A stretch of DNA of 64,000 bases from positions 8,308,001-8,372,000 of the forward strand of contig NZ_CP130720.1 of NCBI RefSeq assembly GCF_035984415.1, in the 5' to 3' direction. Below are positions 63,197-64,000 of the stretch, in pieces. This DNA comes from Streptomyces sp. NBC_01296 (GTDB lineage Bacteria; Actinomycetota; Actinomycetes; Streptomycetales; Streptomycetaceae). Made by a program: the position numbers and the translations under genes. The notes beneath the pieces are model-generated. The model searched no databases. It had not been told where the DNA came from and saw nothing but the letters and a program-made list of their open reading frames with translations. How positions within the stretch are numbered: position 1 is the first letter of the stretch; the number at the start of each line of letters is the position of its first letter.

Positions 63197-63802
63197 TCAG
63201 GCGATGACGAAGGCTGGCAGACGCTCGTTCTCCAGTACGTCACGGGGGAGGACAAGACCGAACCGGGTCTCTATGAGTGCCAGTGTGTGACGGTCCCGGT
63301 CCTGGTAGGCCTCGTCATCCGGTCGTGCGTACTCGCCGTCGGAGTGCAACACACCGGCCGCTACCAGCTCAGGTAGCAGGAGGTCCGGCTCGTCGCCCCA
63401 TCGCCAGACCTCCTCTCCGATTCCGAAGCTACAGACGTTCACACCGTCTCTCGCATAGGAGAACATCGCCGGCGGATGGTCTACGGACGGGTCGAGGTGG
63501 ACCGCCTCCACGCCGTTCCGGGAAATGTCGGCCAGTCGTTCTGCACCGTCCCCCAGCCCGTATTCAACGGCGAAGGACCATCCACCATGCGCACCGACGC
63601 GCACCACATCATCGTCGTCCGTCGCCAGGTCGAGAACCATGTGCCATGCCTCAGTGTCCGTGATCGGCGAAACGACGGATCCACTTACGCCCCCCATACG
63701 CAACCCCAGCTCCTCCGGCGTGATGCCGCGGGCAAAGACCATGTTGTGCTGCCAGTCATCTTGCTCTACAAGCCACTGAATGCCGCCACGCACGACGCCC
63801 AT
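63197..63802 (-). CDS. DUF6461-like hypothetical protein
   Basis: About 201 residues. WLVEQDDWQHNMVFARGITP followed by EELGLRMGG, then WSFAVEYGLGDGAERLADIS, MFSYARDGVNVCSFGIGEEV and LPELVAAGVL follow the pattern of the DUF6461 family of actinobacteria, a SUKH-like group of unknown function that may include immunity proteins. Start uncertain: the ATG at 63800-63802 directly follows GGGGAGG, and a GTG at 63793 has better spacing. It is divergent from the partial gene at the window edge. Confidence 0.75.
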   Translation of the reverse strand: MGVVRGGIQWLVEQDDWQHNMVFARGITPEELGLRMGGVSGSVVSPITDTEAWHMVLDLATDDDDVVRVGAHGGWSFAVEYGLGDGAERLADISRNGVEAVHLDPSVDHPPAMFSYARDGVNVCSFGIGEEVWRWGDEPDLLLPELVAAGVLHSDGEYARPDDEAYQDRDRHTLALIETRFGLVLPRDVLENERLPAFVIA

Positions 63803-63899
63803 CCTCCCCACAGGCACGAGCTGTGCCTTCGTCTGTTCCCAGCAAGTGATCACCCTAGCCAGGGGGAGTGACAACCCACATCCACAGGGGCCTGATCTG

Positions 63900-64000
63900 G
63901 TGATCACCCTTCACCGTCACGGAACGACCGCCACAGCCGATTTCGAGATCCCCATCAACTGCGACGTCATCTCCATCAACGGTCCCAGCTACCGTCTCAA
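63900..64000 (+). CDS. start of a gene cut by the window edge
   Basis: From a GTG at 63900 the frame reads ITLHRHGTTATADFEIPINC and DVISINGPSYRLK to the end of the window. The phrase DVI(S/P)I(D/N)GPSYR(L)K is one I associate with the N terminus of IstB-like or transposon-encoded proteins, but 33 codons are too few for an assignment. Confidence 0.4.
   Translation, partial: MITLHRHGTTATADFEIPINCDVISINGPSYRL

Noticed and set aside
1-64000. CRISPR array, rRNA genes or additional tRNAs
   Set aside because: No regularly spaced repeats, rRNA signature sequences or second cloverleaf were seen on reading both strands.

Overview
The window is high-GC actinobacterial DNA, almost certainly Streptomyces. 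The evidence is the GTG/TTG starts, the strong GGAGG-type ribosome sites, an initiator tRNA-Met of Streptomyces type, WYL, TetR, LysR and ArsR regulators, secreted M4 and S53 proteases, and DUF families common in that genus. It reads as an accessory region: intact single genes alternate with many decayed fragments (nuclease tails, IS remnants, truncated arsenic genes, frameshifted regulators).

Layout. 1-5.2 kb: ADP-ribosylglycohydrolase, Nudix hydrolase, a shortened glycogen-binding-like protein, an uncharacterised protein and initiator tRNA with a strong hairpin. 5.7-8.3 kb: a membrane-anchored molybdopterin oxidoreductase coupled to a small membrane protein, then a methyltransferase. 8.5-12.1 kb: a receiver-like protein without a phosphorylation site, the remains of two arsenic-resistance genes fused tail to tail, and small membrane or Excalibur-domain proteins. 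12.4-19.4 kb: cupin/TetR pair, GNAT, truncated FG-GAP protein, WYL regulator, SnoaL-like protein and an ArsR-MFS efflux operon with a clear operator. 19.4-23.9 kb: IS and nuclease remnants, a GNAT-like protein, a TetR-SnoaL operon and broken genes.

24.2-43.5 kb is the outstanding feature: one operon of four genes, each overlapping the next by 4 bp, encoding proteins of 1033, 1167, 481 and 3758 residues. The first has tandem fibronectin-III-like repeats and a C-terminal beta-grasp-like domain. The second is a giant beta-rich protein of unknown family. The third is a ComEC-type metallo-beta-lactamase-fold hydrolase with all its metal motifs. The fourth is a giant beta-rich protein with two clusters of LysM-like repeats. 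None has a visible signal peptide or membrane segment. I know no described system with this composition; the genes very probably act as one complex. Direct repeats of a decayed HNH-nuclease gene lie on both sides of the segment.

44-48 kb: two secreted proteases (M4 thermolysin type and S53 sedolisin type) in divergent orientation. 48-64 kb: a run of small enzymes and regulators (DUF1330, TmrB-like ATPase, quinone oxidoreductase with LysR, TetX-like flavin monooxygenase with TetR and operators, IMPase-like protein, thioesterase, NADP-binding reductase, alpha/beta hydrolase, DUF6461). It is strewn with ISL3-like transposase remnants and solitary copies of an ISL3-like terminal sequence, two pairs of which flank ordinary genes. 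All assignments come from reading the sequence; no database search was possible.
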